A stretch of DNA of 64,000 nt. It comes from Brachybacterium huguangmaarense. GTDB taxonomy: Bacteria; Actinomycetota; Actinomycetes; Actinomycetales; Dermabacteraceae. Made by a program: the position numbers and the translations under genes. This document shows, one piece after another, positions 55,159 to 64,000 of the stretch. Numbering within the stretch: position 1 is the stretch's first letter; each line of letters starts with the position of its first letter. Location: assembly GCF_025725725.1 (NCBI RefSeq), contig NZ_CP107020.1:2108001-2172000 (forward strand). The letters run 5' to 3'. The notes under the pieces were generated by a model, which did no database searches, was not told where the DNA came from, and worked only from the letters and a program-made list of their open reading frames with translations.

Positions 55159-56202
55159 TCACGCCTCCCAGGGATCGTTGCGGCGCAGGGCCTCGGCCAG
55201 GCGCCGGTAGGACGCCAGGCGCGAGGGGCCGGCCGTGCCCGCCCGGCCCTCGGCGACGGCCTCGTCGAGCGCGCAGTCCGGGGCGTCGGCCAGATGCGTG
55301 CAGCCGCGGGGGCACTCCTCGGCGAGCGGCGCGAGGTCCTCGAAGGCGTCCATCAGCTCGTCGGGGTCGACGTGGCCGAGGCCGAAGGAGCGCACGCCGG
55401 GCGTGTCGATCACCCAGCCGCTGCGGTCGGGCAGGCGCAGCGCGAGCGCCGAGCTCGACGTGTGGCGCCCGCGCCCGGTCACGTCGTTGACGGCTCCCGT
55501 GGCGCGGTCGGTGCCCGGCACGAGGGCGTTCAGGAGGGTGGACTTGCCCACCCCGCTGTGGCCGATGAGCACGCTGATGCGGCCTTCGAGCCGCGCCCTC
55601 AGCTCGTCGAGGCCGGCGATCGTGCCGTCGGGGTCGACGTGGGTGACGACGTGGTCGACGCCGAGCGGCGCGTAGTCGCGCAGGAACTCGTCAGGCTCGC
55701 GGAGGTCCGCCTTGGTCAGCGCCAGCAGGGTGTCGATGCCGGCCACGTACGCGGCCACGAGGCAGCGGTCGACCATGCCCGGTCGCGGCTCGGGGTCCGC
55801 GAGCGCGGTGACGATCACGACGAGGTCGACGTTGGCCACGAGGGGCCGCTCGGTCGAGTCGTCGTCGTCGGCGCTGCGGCGCAGGAAGGAGCTGCGTTCC
55901 TCGATGCGCACGATCCGGGCCAGGGTGTCCTTGGCGCCGCTCGTGTCCCCCGTCAGGGCCACGACGTCGCCCGGGACCACGGGGGAGCGCCCCAGCTCCC
56001 GGGCGCGCATCGCGGTGACCTCGCGCTCGTCGGCACCGCCCGCGTCGACGACGGTGCGCCAGCGTCCCCGGTCCACGGCGACGACCCGGGCGGGCACGGC
56101 GTCCTTGTGGGCGGGGCGCTCCTTCGTGCGGGGCCGCGAGCCGCGAGGGTTGGGGCGGATCCGCACGTCGGACTCGTCGAGGTCACGGCCGCGGCGGATC
56201 AC
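55159..56202 (-). CDS. rsgA: small ribosomal subunit GTPase RsgA
   Basis: 347 residues. N-terminal OB fold (36-110), then a circularly permuted GTPase: G4 ALTKADL, G1 GHSGVGKST, G3 IDTPGVRSF, followed by a zinc knuckle CPRGCTHLADAPDCAL. It matures the 30S subunit under GTP. GTG or ATG start near 56202. It lies 7 bases after aroA on the same strand, giving a DoxX-like gene, aroA, rsgA (and possibly hisN) transcription unit. Confidence 0.93.
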   Translation of the reverse strand: MIRRGRDLDESDVRIRPNPRGSRPRTKERPAHKDAVPARVVAVDRGRWRTVVDAGGADEREVTAMRARELGRSPVVPGDVVALTGDTSGAKDTLARIVRIEERSSFLRRSADDDDSTERPLVANVDLVVIVTALADPEPRPGMVDRCLVAAYVAGIDTLLALTKADLREPDEFLRDYAPLGVDHVVTHVDPDGTIAGLDELRARLEGRISVLIGHSGVGKSTLLNALVPGTDRATGAVNDVTGRGRHTSSSALALRLPDRSGWVIDTPGVRSFGLGHVDPDELMDAFEDLAPLAEECPRGCTHLADAPDCALDEAVAEGRAGTAGPSRLASYRRLAEALRRNDPWEA

Positions 56203-56209
56203 GGGCGCG

Positions 56210-57532
56210 TCACCACGTCAGGCCGGCCGGCGCATTCGTGTGGAGCATCGACAGCCACATCCCCACGAAGTCCGGGAGCGTCTTCTGCGTGGTCTGCACG
56301 TTGACGACGCGGACGTCCGGGACCCGCAGGCCGATGATCGCGCCCGCGGTCGCGAGGCGGTGGTCCTCGTAGGTCTCGAACACCGCCCCGTGCAGCGGCC
56401 TGGGATGGATCTCGAGGGATCCCGGGTGCTCGACGGTGCGTGCGCCGAGCCGTTCGAGCTCGACGGCGAGCGCGTGGACCCGGTCGGTCTCGTGGCCGCG
56501 CAGATGCGCGATGCCTCGCAGGTGGCTGGGGGAGTCGGCGAGGACCGCGAGGGCGGCGACGGTGGGGGTGAGCTCCCCGACCGCGGAGAGGTCGGCGTCG
56601 ATCCCGTGGATCGCACCGATGCCGGTCACGCACAGGTCCGCGTCCTCCCGCTCGACCTGGCCGCCCATGCGGGCCAGCAGCTCGCGGTAGGCGTCGCCCG
56701 GCTGGGTGGTGCGCTCGGGCCAGTCGGCGATCGCGATGGTGCCGCCCGCGACGAGGGCCGCGGCCAGGAAGGGACCGGCGTTGGAGAGGTCGGGCTCGAC
56801 GACCACCTCGCCGATCTCGACGGGTCCCGGGGTGACGCTCCACTCGTGGGCGCCCGTCTCCGTCACGTGATGGGACGCCCGGACGCCCGCCCGCTCCAGC
56901 ACGGCGAGCGTCATCTCGACGTGCGGCAGCGACGGGAGCGAGGAGCCCGTGTGGCGGACGACGAGCTCGGTGTCCGCGCGGGCGCCGGCCAGCAGCAGGT
57001 TCGAGACGAACTGGCTCGAGGCCGAGGCGTCGATCTCGATGACGCCGCCCGGCAGGTGCCCGCGGCCGTGCACCGTGAACGGCAGACGCTCGGGCGCACC
57101 GTGCTCGGTGACCTCGACGCCCAGGGCGCGCAGGGCGGCGATCACGGGGCCCATCGGGCGCACGAGCGCCGCGTCGTCGCCCGTGAAGCGGACGTCGCCG
57201 TCGTGCAGCGCGGCGATCAGCGGCACGAAGCGCATGACCGTCCCGGCGAGCCCGGTGTGGACCTCGACGGGCCCTGCCGGCGCGCTCTCGTCGATGCCCT
57301 CGACGTGCAGGGCCCCGGGCTCGGCGATGAAGCGGGCGCCGAGACGCTCGAGCGCGTCGCGCATGATGCGGGTGTCCCGCGAGTTGAGCGGCTCGCGCAG
57401 CGTCGTCGGCGACGACGCGAGCGCGGCCAGCAGCATCCATCGGGCTGTCAGCGACTTCGACCCCGGGACGCGCACGAGAGCGTCCACGGGGCCCGTCGCC
57501 ACCGGGGCGGTCCAGGTGACCTCGGCCGACAC
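56210..57532 (-). CDS. aroA: 3-phosphoshikimate 1-carboxyvinyltransferase (EPSP synthase)
   Basis: 440 residues from GTG 57532. Substrate-site motifs: [64 protein letters not shown], and [19 protein letters not shown]. The enzyme joins phosphoenolpyruvate to shikimate 3-phosphate in aromatic amino acid synthesis. The N-terminal LAGTVMRF replaces the usual N-A-G-T-A/S motif, where a Gly-to-other change affects glyphosate binding in other classes; I see no clear resistance call. It starts 4 bases after the stop of the DoxX-like gene. Confidence 0.93.
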   Translation of the reverse strand: MSAEVTWTAPVATGPVDALVRVPGSKSLTARWMLLAALASSPTTLREPLNSRDTRIMRDALERLGARFIAEPGALHVEGIDESAPAGPVEVHTGLAGTVMRFVPLIAALHDGDVRFTGDDAALVRPMGPVIAALRALGVEVTEHGAPERLPFTVHGRGHLPGGVIEIDASASSQFVSNLLLAGARADTELVVRHTGSSLPSLPHVEMTLAVLERAGVRASHHVTETGAHEWSVTPGPVEIGEVVVEPDLSNAGPFLAAALVAGGTIAIADWPERTTQPGDAYRELLARMGGQVEREDADLCVTGIGAIHGIDADLSAVGELTPTVAALAVLADSPSHLRGIAHLRGHETDRVHALAVELERLGARTVEHPGSLEIHPRPLHGAVFETYEDHRLATAGAIIGLRVPDVRVVNVQTTQKTLPDFVGMWLSMLHTNAPAGLTW

Positions 57533-57536
57533 CTCG

Positions 57537-58217
57537 TCAGCCGAGCTGGTCGTGGACGGACTTGGCGGCGTGGTCGAACGCCTTGGAGGCGCTCTTCTGC
57601 AGCTCGTCGGCCTTCTTGCCGGCCTGCTTCTGGAACTCGCCCGCCTTCTTGCCGGCCTGCTTCTGCAGCTTCTCGGCCTTCTTGCGCACATCGGACTTCT
57701 TGACCTTGCGGCCCAGCTTGTCGGCGGACTTCTCGAGCTCGCGCTGCTTCTTGGCGGCGCTCTTCTGGCCGCGCTCGACGAGGCGGTTGACCCGGTACCC
57801 CACGGAGGGGCTGCCGTCGGTGTCGGCGACCGCGAGCAGCACGCCGCCGAGCAGGCCGGCGTCGGTGAGGATCGACTGGATCTCCTGGATCCGCTCCTCG
57901 CCGCGCAGCTCCCAGACCTTCTTGCGGTTGGCGATGCCCACGGAGGTGGTGGCCAGCAGCAGGGCCGCCGACAGGCGGGGCGCGCGGTTGGTGGCGTACA
58001 TGATGCCGGCGCCCGCGGCGACGACGCCTGCGCCGCGCACGATCGCGCGCGCGTCGACGGCCTTGGGCACCGAGGTGTTGGCGAGCGCCTTGTCGACCTG
58101 CCCGAAGGCGGCGGGCGCGACGTCGATCTCACGCTCGGGGTGCAGAGCCGTGCGCACCCCCTCGAGGATGAAGGGGGCGGCGATCAGCGGGCGGGCGATG
58201 CGTCGGATCAGCGACAT
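57537..58217 (-). CDS. DoxX-like membrane protein with Lys-rich repeat tail
   Basis: 226 residues. Residues 1-140 are the DoxX-type membrane part ([75 protein letters not shown]). From about 150 a cytoplasmic tail has 11-residue repeats ([11 protein letters not shown] / [11 protein letters not shown] / ELQKSASKA), strongly basic and helical. At DNA level a 22-bp direct repeat recurs 33 bases apart (57611-57632, 57644-57665). Function unknown. Nearly overlaps aroA (4-base gap) and is transcribed away from the sigma gene. Confidence 0.85.
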   Translation of the reverse strand: MSLIRRIARPLIAAPFILEGVRTALHPEREIDVAPAAFGQVDKALANTSVPKAVDARAIVRGAGVVAAGAGIMYATNRAPRLSAALLLATTSVGIANRKKVWELRGEERIQEIQSILTDAGLLGGVLLAVADTDGSPSVGYRVNRLVERGQKSAAKKQRELEKSADKLGRKVKKSDVRKKAEKLQKQAGKKAGEFQKQAGKKADELQKSASKAFDHAAKSVHDQLG

Positions 58218-58544
58218 GGTGTCCTCACGTTCATGGTCGGAAGGCGGGGTGACCCCGGACACGGCCAGGTTATCGCCTCCCTCCCGGAGCCGCGACGGCG
58301 TCCCGCCGCCGACGGCATCGGGAACACCGCAGAGGCATCGTGCGTTGCACCGGGCGGAGCCGAGGAGGCCGTGACCGACCGAGCGGTCGCCGTCGGCTCC
58401 ACGACGACGGACGACACCGGGAGCCGAGGAGGCAGGCACGTGACGGCAGTGCTCGAGACGCCCGTGGCCGCGCGCTCCGCACGCCGGCCGCGCTCGCACC
58501 CCTTCCCGGGGCGGCCCGAGCGCGGTGGCGTATCGTCGGGCCCG
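58218..58544. other. intergenic region before the sigma gene
   Basis: 327 bases. No supported gene; it holds the candidate sigma-R-type promoter and must contain the divergent DoxX promoter. An upstream in-frame extension of the sigma gene cannot be excluded, since SigR of Streptomyces has a longer form. Confidence 0.5.
58320..58346 (+). promoter_or_regulatory. candidate sigma-R/SigH-type promoter
   Basis: GGGAAC (58320-58325), 18 bases, then GTT within CGTTG (58344-58346). This fits the GGGAAY / GTT promoter of the disulfide-stress sigma factors SigR and SigH. It is about 200 bases before the sigma gene start, so it could give autoregulation. Confidence 0.5.
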
Positions 58545-59243
58545 ATGAGCACCACCGACCACTCCGCCGGTCCCGCGGCGCCCGACGACGCCGCGACGTC
58601 CGCCTCGGGCGAGCCCGCAGCGGACGACCTCGGGCGCGCCCCGGAGGCCCGGCCCGACGCCGCCGACTTCGACTTCGAGGCCGAGGCGCTCGCCCACCTC
58701 GACTCCCTCTACGGCGGCGCGCTGCGCATGACGCGCAACCCGCAGGATGCCGAGGACCTGGTCCAGGAGACCTTCCTCAAGGCGTTCCGCGCGCGCGACC
58801 GCTTCACGCCCGGCACCAACCTGCGCGCGTGGCTCTACCGGATCATGACGAACACGTACATCTCGTCGTACCGGTCCAAGCAGCGCCGGCCCCAGGAGTC
58901 CTGGAGCGAGGACGTCACCGACTACCAGCTCGCCGAGGCCGGCTCCCATTCGAGCGAGGGCCTGCGATCGGCCGAGGCCGAGGCGCTCGACCGTCTCCCG
59001 GACTCCGCCGTCAAGGAGGCGCTCGCCTCCCTGCGCGAGGACTACCGGATGGCGGTCTACCTCGCCGACGTCGAGGGCTTCGCGTACAAGGAGATCGCCG
59101 AGATCATGGAGACCCCGATCGGGACCGTGATGTCCCGGCTGCACCGCGGGCGGCGCCAGCTGCGCGAGCTGCTGGCCGACCACGCCCGCGAGATCGGGAT
59201 GGTGCGGGACGAGAGCCGGTCCCGTCGGGAGGAGACCGCATGA
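58545..59243 (+). CDS. ECF sigma factor, SigR/SigH type
   Basis: 232 residues. An acidic leader (1-45), sigma region 2 ([36 protein letters not shown]), and region 4 ([20 protein letters not shown] with [18 protein letters not shown]). Sequence style and the overlapping anti-sigma gene indicate the ECF12 disulfide-stress sigma factor, which directs thioredoxin, mycothiol and protease genes. The start overlaps nothing upstream; ATG 58545 has a weak ribosome site. Stop overlaps the anti-sigma start by four bases (ATGA). Confidence 0.92.
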   Translation: MSTTDHSAGPAAPDDAATSASGEPAADDLGRAPEARPDAADFDFEAEALAHLDSLYGGALRMTRNPQDAEDLVQETFLKAFRARDRFTPGTNLRAWLYRIMTNTYISSYRSKQRRPQESWSEDVTDYQLAEAGSHSSEGLRSAEAEALDRLPDSAVKEALASLREDYRMAVYLADVEGFAYKEIAEIMETPIGTVMSRLHRGRRQLRELLADHAREIGMVRDESRSRREETA

Positions 59244-59548
59244 ACGACCGTGAGCAGCGCCCGCGGGCCGCAGAGGACGAGGCCGCGGGCCTCTACGCGC
59301 TCGAGGAGGCGCTCGACGGCGAGCTGTCGCCCGAGCTCGCCGAGCGCCTGCAGCGTCACCTCGAGACGTGCCCCGAGTGCGCCGAGGAGGTCGAGCGGGT
59401 GCGCCGCATGAAGGCGCTCGTGCGCCGCTGCTGCGCGGCCGACGCCGCGCCGCCGGCTCTGCGTGAGCGCATCGCGATCGAGTACCGACGCGTGACCGTG
59501 ACCACCTACCGCACCCGGAGCCGCGAGGGCGGCGCCCCCGCCTCCTGA
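59240..59548 (+). CDS. zinc-binding anti-sigma factor, RsrA type
   Basis: 102 residues. ZAS motif HLETCPEC (His40, Cys44, Cys47) and a further CC at 64-65 give the redox switch: when oxidised, it releases the sigma factor. The extra N-terminal Cys near residue 11 of Streptomyces RsrA is absent, so the fine tuning could differ. Translationally coupled to the sigma gene. A bidirectional terminator follows. Confidence 0.9.
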   Translation: MNDREQRPRAAEDEAAGLYALEEALDGELSPELAERLQRHLETCPECAEEVERVRRMKALVRRCCAADAAPPALRERIAIEYRRVTVTTYRTRSREGGAPAS

Positions 59549-59579
59549 GGCCCCGCCGCAGCGGTCACCGGACGACCAG

Positions 59580-59609
59580 AAAGGCCCCTCCCGTGCGGGA
59601 GGGGCCTTT
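59580..59609. terminator. bidirectional terminator
   Basis: 14-bp perfect stem (59580-59593 / 59596-59609) with AAA on one side and TTTCTT on the other, shared by the anti-sigma gene (+) and the bL37 gene (-). Confidence 0.9.
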
Positions 59610-59630
59610 CTTCGGCTCATGGGCCACGGC

Positions 59631-59705
59631 TCAGGCGTTGGGGCGCTTGCCGTGGTTGGCGCCGTTCTTGCGACGGGCCTTGCGCTTGCGACCGCGCTTG
59701 CTCAT
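59631..59705 (-). CDS. large-subunit ribosomal protein bL37
   Basis: 24 residues, MSKRGRKRKARRKNGANHGK then RPNA. This matches the tiny actinobacterial bL37 (formerly AURKAIP1/COX24-like), which sits in 23S rRNA domain V region of mycobacterial ribosomes. A strong ribosome site GGAAGGAGAG stands 6 bases before ATG 59705. Too short for usual gene finders. Confidence 0.92.
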   Translation of the reverse strand: MSKRGRKRKARRKNGANHGKRPNA

Positions 59706-59997
59706 GTCGGCTCTCCTTCCTTCGCCGCAGCGGACAACCCCGCTATTGTGCCACAGCCCCCGGGTCTCCCGGTCGCGGCGACGGGGCTCGGACACGTGCC
59801 GTGCCCCACGCCCGGGGCGTGCCCGGGCACGAAGGTCGTCGGTGCCGATGCGGCAGATGCCCGCTGGCGGACCGAGATCGGACGCCGACGGTCCGCCACC
59901 GGACTCATCGAGGCCGGTCGTGGGACCGGAGGGCCCGGGTGGGACAGGAGACACGGGTGGCACGGGCTGGACGGGCGCGCCCGGGCACTGGCGGTGC
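59706..59997. other. intergenic region before bL37
   Basis: 292 bases; no gene supported. On the minus strand, CACAAT in GTGGCACAATAGC (about 59742-59750) could be the bL37 -10 element. Confidence 0.4.
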
Positions 59998-60627
59998 TCA
60001 GTCCTCGACGCCGAGCCAGCGCCCGAAGCCGCCGTGCAGCACGAGCCAGGCCATGAGGCCGTAGCCCGTCTGGGCGGGATGCTGGGCGCCCGTGCGGGCG
60101 AGGTCGGTGACCCACTGGTCGTGGCCGTCGAGCGCGTCGACCGTGTCGACGTACGGGACGCGGCGCCGTGCGCACACGTCCTCGAAGGCGCCCGACAGCT
60201 CACGGATCGCGGCGGTGCGGCCGCGATCGCTGCTGGGCGGGGGACCGACCACGAAGGCGGCGATGCGCTGGCGCTCGAGGCCGTCGAGCACCTTGGCGAG
60301 GTTCAGGCGCGACCGGGCCAGCGAGATCCCGCTCGTCACGTCGCCCGAGCCGAGGCCGATCACGACGCGGTGGTCGAGCGCCCCGGTCGCCATCCCCTCG
60401 GAGTCGATGCGCGGCGCCACGTCCCGGTCCCAGCGCTCGGCGAGCGACGCGGAGGTGTCGCCCGGCAGGGCGACGGGGAACATCTCGATCCGCGCGTCGG
60501 GCCCCTGCACCCGGGCGACCGCCCGCCCGAACCAGCCCAGGGCGCGCGCGTCGCCGATGCCGGCGAGCAGCTCGTCGCCCAGGGCGATCAGGCGGATGCG
60601 GGGAAAGACGTGCATCGTCTCGGACAC
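59998..60627 (-). CDS. SGNH-hydrolase-like protein without the catalytic Ser
   Basis: 209 residues from GTG 60627, which has GAGGAGG five bases upstream. SGNH fold: block I reads LIALGDELLAG, with Glu at the nucleophile Ser place (GDS in active enzymes); block II ALPGDTS; block III GLGSGDV, lacking the block Asn; block V region TGAQHPAQTGY. The His of block V is kept. Probably not an active esterase, perhaps a binding protein. It is followed on the same strand by bL37 and preceded by the Kgd gene. Confidence 0.7.
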   Translation of the reverse strand: MSETMHVFPRIRLIALGDELLAGIGDARALGWFGRAVARVQGPDARIEMFPVALPGDTSASLAERWDRDVAPRIDSEGMATGALDHRVVIGLGSGDVTSGISLARSRLNLAKVLDGLERQRIAAFVVGPPPSSDRGRTAAIRELSGAFEDVCARRRVPYVDTVDALDGHDQWVTDLARTGAQHPAQTGYGLMAWLVLHGGFGRWLGVED

Positions 60628-60705
60628 GGGGCCTCCTCGGACTACGTGCTCGTGGGCAGGGGACGGGGCCGCCACTGTACCCAGCGGCGGCCTGCGTCCG
60701 GATGA

Positions 60706-63700
60706 TCAGTTCGCGAAGGCGCGTTCGACGATGTCGGCCTGCTCCGCCTTGTGGACGCGTGCGCTGCCCGCGGCCGGGGAGGCCGAGGCCGGACGCGCCA
60801 CGTGGCGGATCGGCCGTCCCACCTGCTCGGTGAAGTTGACGGCCATGAAGCCCCAGGCGCCCTGGTTGGACGGCTCCTCCTGCACCCAGCGCAGCTCGGC
60901 GTCGGGGTAGGCGGACAGGGCCTGGGTGAGCTCCTCGGCCGGGAGCGGGTAGAGCTGCTCGACGCGCACGAGAGCGGTGTCCTGGATGTCCTCCGACGCG
61001 CGATGCGCGGCGAGGTCCCAGTGCAGCTTGCCGCTCGTGAGCAGCACCTTGGTCACGGATGCCGGATCGGCCTGGGTGTCGGGGATCACGGCGCGGAAGC
61101 CGCCCGACGTGAACTCCTCGACCGGGCTGACCGCCGCCTTGTTGCGCAGCATCGACTTGGGTGTGAAGACGATCAGGGGGCGGCGCGGCTCCGACTTCGC
61201 CTGCCGGCGCAGCAGGTGGAAGTAGTTGGCCGGGCTCGACGGGTTGGCCACCCGCATGTTGTTCTCCGCGCACAGCTGCAGGAAGCGCTCGATGCGGGCC
61301 GACGAATGGTCGGGCCCCTGGCCGTCGTAGCCGTGGGGCAGGAGCAAGACGACCGCCGAGTTCTGGCCCCACTTCTGCTCGGAGGAGGAGATGAACTCGT
61401 CGATGATGGTCTGGGCGCCGTCGACGAAGTCGCCGAACTGGGCCTCCCACAGCACGAGCGAGTCGGGGCTCTCGACCGAGTAGCCGTACTCGAAGCCGAG
61501 CGCCGCGAACTCGCTCAGCGACGAGTCGTACACGTTGAAGCGGGCCTGGTCGTCCGAGAGGTGCAGGAGCGGGGTCCAGGTGTCCTGGTCCCGGTGGTCG
61601 ATCAGCACGCTGTGGCGCTGGGTGAACGTGCCGCGGCGCGAGTCCTGGCCGGCCAGGCGTACGCGCGTGCCCTCCATGAGCAGCGAGCCGAAGCCCAGCA
61701 GCTCCGCGAACGCCCAGTCGATGCCGCCCTCGTGCGCCATCTTCTGGCGCTTGCGGATGAGCGGCTCGAGCTTCGGGTGGACCGTGAAGGAGTCGGGCAT
61801 CGCGACGTGGGCGTCGCCGATGCGCTCGAGCACGCTCGCGTCGACGGCCGTGTCGACGGGCTCGGACGCGTGGTGCTTGCGCTGGGCCGCGGGCAGGTCG
61901 AGCCCGGCCACCGAGTTCTTCGACGACGAGCCGGACTCCGAGCGGGACGCCGAGAACGCCTCGTCGAGGTGGTGCTGGAAGTTGCGCACCACGTCCGCGG
62001 TCTCGTCCTCGGTGAGGTCGCCGCGCTCGATCAGGGCCTGCGTGAACAGCTTGCGCACGCTCGGCTTCTCCTCGATGAGGGAGTACATGAGCGGCTGCGT
62101 CATCGACGGGTCGTCGCCCTCGTTGTGGCCGCGGCGGCGGTAGCACACCATGTCGATGACGACGTCGCGACGGAACTTCTGGCGGTACTGGAAGGCGATC
62201 TCGGCGACCCGCACGCAGGCCTCGGCGTCGTCCCCGTTGACGTGGAAGATCGGCAGCTGGGTCGCCTTGGCGACGTCCGTCGAGTAGTACGACGAGCGCG
62301 ACGAGCTGGGCTCGGTCGTGAAGCCGATCTGGTTGTTGATGACCACGTGGACCGTGCCGCCCGTGCGGTAGCCGCGCAGCTCCGAGAGGTTGAGGGTCTC
62401 GGTGACGACGCCCTGGCCGGCCATCGCGGCGTCGCCGTGGATGAGGATCGGCAGCACCGGGAACTCGCTGCCGGCCCGGTTCAGGCGGTCCTGCTTGGCG
62501 CGCGTGATGCCCTCGAGCACGGGGTTGACCGCCTCGAGGTGTGAGGGGTTCGCGGCCAGGTACACCTTGGTGGTCACGCCGTCGCGCGAGGTGTACGTGC
62601 CCTCGGTGCCCAGGTGGTACTTGACGTCACCCGAGCCGAGGCTCGAGCTCGTGCCCTCGAACTCCTGGAAGATCTGGCCGTAGCTCTTGCCCGCGAGGTT
62701 GGACAGCACGCTCAGCCGGCCGCGGTGGGCCATGCCGATCGTGACCTCGTCGATGTCGTGGTGGGCCGCGTCGTGCAGGAGGGAGTCGAGCAGCGGGATG
62801 AGCGACTCGCCGCCCTCGAGCGAGAAACGCTTCTGGCCGACGAACTTGGTCTGCAGGAACGTCTCGAACGCCTCGGCGGCGTTGAGGCGGTCCATGATCC
62901 GGGTGAGGATCTCCTTGGACATGGGCGGGCGCGGCGTCTCGAACTGGTCCTGGAGCCACTGGCGCTCCTCGGGGTCCGTGATGTGCATGTACTCCACGCC
63001 GACGGTGCGGCAGTACGCGTCGCGCAGCACGCCCAGGATGTCGCGCAGCGTCATCGTGGAGGTGCCGCCCAGCCCGCGCGTGGGGAAGGTGCGGTCGAGG
63101 TCCCACAGGGTGAGGCCGTAGGTCTGGACGTCGAGATCCGGATGGGTGCGCTGACGGTAGCGCAGCGGATCGATGTCGGCCATCAGGTGCCCGCGCACGC
63201 GGAAGCTGTGGATCAGGTCCACGACGTGTGCGAACTTCTCCTCCGGCGAGTCGTGCAGGGGGTTGTCGGGCACCCAGCGCACGGGCTCGTAGGGGATGCG
63301 CAGCGACTCGAACACCCGGTCGTAGAACCCGTCCTGGCCCAGCAGCTTGTCGGCCACGATCTTGAGGAACTCGCCCGAGGCGGCGCCCTGGATGATCCGG
63401 TGGTCGTAGGTCGAGGTGAGCGTCATGACCTTGGAGATCGCGAGGTCCGCGAGGGTCTCGGCGCTCGCGCCCTGGAAGGGCGCCGGGTAGGTCATCGCGC
63501 CGACGCCGACGATCGTGCCCTGGCCCTTCATCAGGCGGGGGATCGAGTGCACGGTCCCGATGCCGCCGGGGTTGGTGAGCGAGACCGTGGTGCCGGTGAA
63601 GTCGTCCATCGTCAGCTTGTTGCCGCGGGCACGGCGCACGACGTCCTCGTAGGCCTTCCAGAAGCCGCGGAAGTCGAGGTGCTGGGCCCCCTTGATGCTC

Positions 63701-64000
63701 GGCACCACGAGGGAGCGCGAGCCGTCGGGGCGGGGCATGTCGATCGCGAGGCCGAAGTTGATGTCGGCCCGGCGCAGCATGACGGGCTTGCCCTTGTCGT
63801 CCACGTCGAAGCCGTTGTTCATGTCCGGCATCTCGGTGATCGCCTCGATCATCGCGTAGCCGATGAGGTGGGTGAAGGAGACCTTGCCCTGGCGGGCCCG
63901 CTTGAGCTGGTTGTTGATGACCGTGCGGTTGTCGAACAGGAGCTTGACGGGCACGTCGCGCACGCTCGTCGCGGTCGGCACGCTGAGCGACTCGTCCATG
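60706..64000 (-). CDS. kgd: multifunctional 2-oxoglutarate metabolism enzyme (Kgd type), 5' end missing
   Basis: About 1098 residues are visible; the frame is open through the right edge, so the start and roughly 130-190 residues are missing. The first 230 visible residues are the E2-like acyltransferase domain (VPTATSVRDVPVK, VGVGAMTYPAPFQ, STYDHRIIQGAASGEF with the DHR catalytic motif). The rest is the thiamine-diphosphate E1 part: EKFAHVVDLIHSFRVRGHL, TIGMAHRGRLSVL, GDAAMAGQGVV, CYRRRGHNEGDDPS, and MEGTRVRLAGQDSRRGTF. Actinobacterial Kgd acts as 2-oxoglutarate dehydrogenase E1 with dihydrolipoyl-succinyl transfer, carboligase and decarboxylase activities in the TCA cycle. TGA at 60706-60708. 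Confidence 0.95.
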   Translation of the reverse strand, partial: MDESLSVPTATSVRDVPVKLLFDNRTVINNQLKRARQGKVSFTHLIGYAMIEAITEMPDMNNGFDVDDKGKPVMLRRADINFGLAIDMPRPDGSRSLVVPSIKGAQHLDFRGFWKAYEDVVRRARGNKLTMDDFTGTTVSLTNPGGIGTVHSIPRLMKGQGTIVGVGAMTYPAPFQGASAETLADLAISKVMTLTSTYDHRIIQGAASGEFLKIVADKLLGQDGFYDRVFESLRIPYEPVRWVPDNPLHDSPEEKFAHVVDLIHSFRVRGHLMADIDPLRYRQRTHPDLDVQTYGLTLWDLDRTFPTRGLGGTSTMTLRDILGVLRDAYCRTVGVEYMHITDPEERQWLQDQFETPRPPMSKEILTRIMDRLNAAEAFETFLQTKFVGQKRFSLEGGESLIPLLDSLLHDAAHHDIDEVTIGMAHRGRLSVLSNLAGKSYGQIFQEFEGTSSSLGSGDVKYHLGTEGTYTSRDGVTTKVYLAANPSHLEAVNPVLEGITRAKQDRLNRAGSEFPVLPILIHGDAAMAGQGVVTETLNLSELRGYRTGGTVHVVINNQIGFTTEPSSSRSSYYSTDVAKATQLPIFHVNGDDAEACVRVAEIAFQYRQKFRRDVVIDMVCYRRRGHNEGDDPSMTQPLMYSLIEEKPSVRKLFTQALIERGDLTEDETADVVRNFQHHLDEAFSASRSESGSSSKNSVAGLDLPAAQRKHHASEPVDTAVDASVLERIGDAHVAMPDSFTVHPKLEPLIRKRQKMAHEGGIDWAFAELLGFGSLLMEGTRVRLAGQDSRRGTFTQRHSVLIDHRDQDTWTPLLHLSDDQARFNVYDSSLSEFAALGFEYGYSVESPDSLVLWEAQFGDFVDGAQTIIDEFISSSEQKWGQNSAVVLLLPHGYDGQGPDHSSARIERFLQLCAENNMRVANPSSPANYFHLLRRQAKSEPRRPLIVFTPKSMLRNKAAVSPVEEFTSGGFRAVIPDTQADPASVTKVLLTSGKLHWDLAAHRASEDIQDTALVRVEQLYPLPAEELTQALSAYPDAELRWVQEEPSNQGAWGFMAVNFTEQVGRPIRHVARPASASPAAGSARVHKAEQADIVERAFAN

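Overview
The window is high-GC DNA (mostly near 70 % G+C by eye) with actinobacterial gene content: a mycothiol-dependent maleylpyruvate isomerase-like protein, a sigma-R/RsrA-type pair, the actinobacterial ribosomal protein bL37, a PPA1309-family protein, a UPF0182 membrane protein, a pyrophosphate-dependent phosphofructokinase and a Kgd-type 2-oxoglutarate enzyme. The whole fits a member of Micrococcales, possibly Brachybacterium or a relative; the genus is an inference from gene style, not a search result.

Layout. 1-11 kb: end of a DUF488 gene, a DUF222/HNH nuclease, a mycothiol enzyme divergent from an iron-siderophore ABC operon (ATPase, lipoprotein, double permease) under a DtxR/IdeR-type box, an alpha/beta hydrolase, then a patch of decaying genes. 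About 11.1-26.66 kb: a decaying genomic island of lower G+C, ending against a tRNA-His gene. It carries dnaK-grpE-cbpA-cbpM-clpB-thioredoxin-UBP zinc finger-thioredoxin reductase as one tightly overlapping operon, then a GSP17M stress protein and an unknown four-helix membrane protein. Two complete IS3-family elements and one IS remnant interrupt it. The reductase is cut by the first IS, the thioredoxin has an in-frame amber codon, and a serine recombinase is cut by the second IS and also carries an amber codon. 26.7-36.5 kb: small membrane protein, thiamine-binding protein, an oligoribonuclease fused to an AGE-type epimerase, an NAD-salvage operon (pncB-pncA-nrtR) with a palindromic operator, an SDR enzyme beside a regulator that lost its HTH, a GH13 glucosidase, and a DHFR-like reductase. 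36.5-48 kb: an unknown lipoprotein, a divergent HxlR/RidA pair, tRNA-Arg, Nei2 and an Lhr helicase, superoxide dismutase, single-strand binding protein, PPA1309 protein. 48-64 kb: UPF0182 protein, initiator tRNA, SGNH hydrolase, a calpain-like protease, PPi-PFK, HisN, RsgA, AroA, a DoxX-like protein, the sigma/anti-sigma pair, bL37, an SGNH-like protein without its serine, and the Kgd enzyme running off the right edge.

How genes work together. The island operon looks like a mobile proteostasis and thiol-repair module: ClpB and DnaK/GrpE/CbpA disaggregate and refold proteins, CbpM tunes CbpA, and thioredoxin plus reductase handle disulfides. It resembles in concept the transmissible stress-tolerance loci of proteobacteria. 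Outside it the chromosome encodes its own redox response (sigma-R type), iron uptake and NAD salvage, each with a recognisable control site. All calls come from reading the sequence; no database search was possible.
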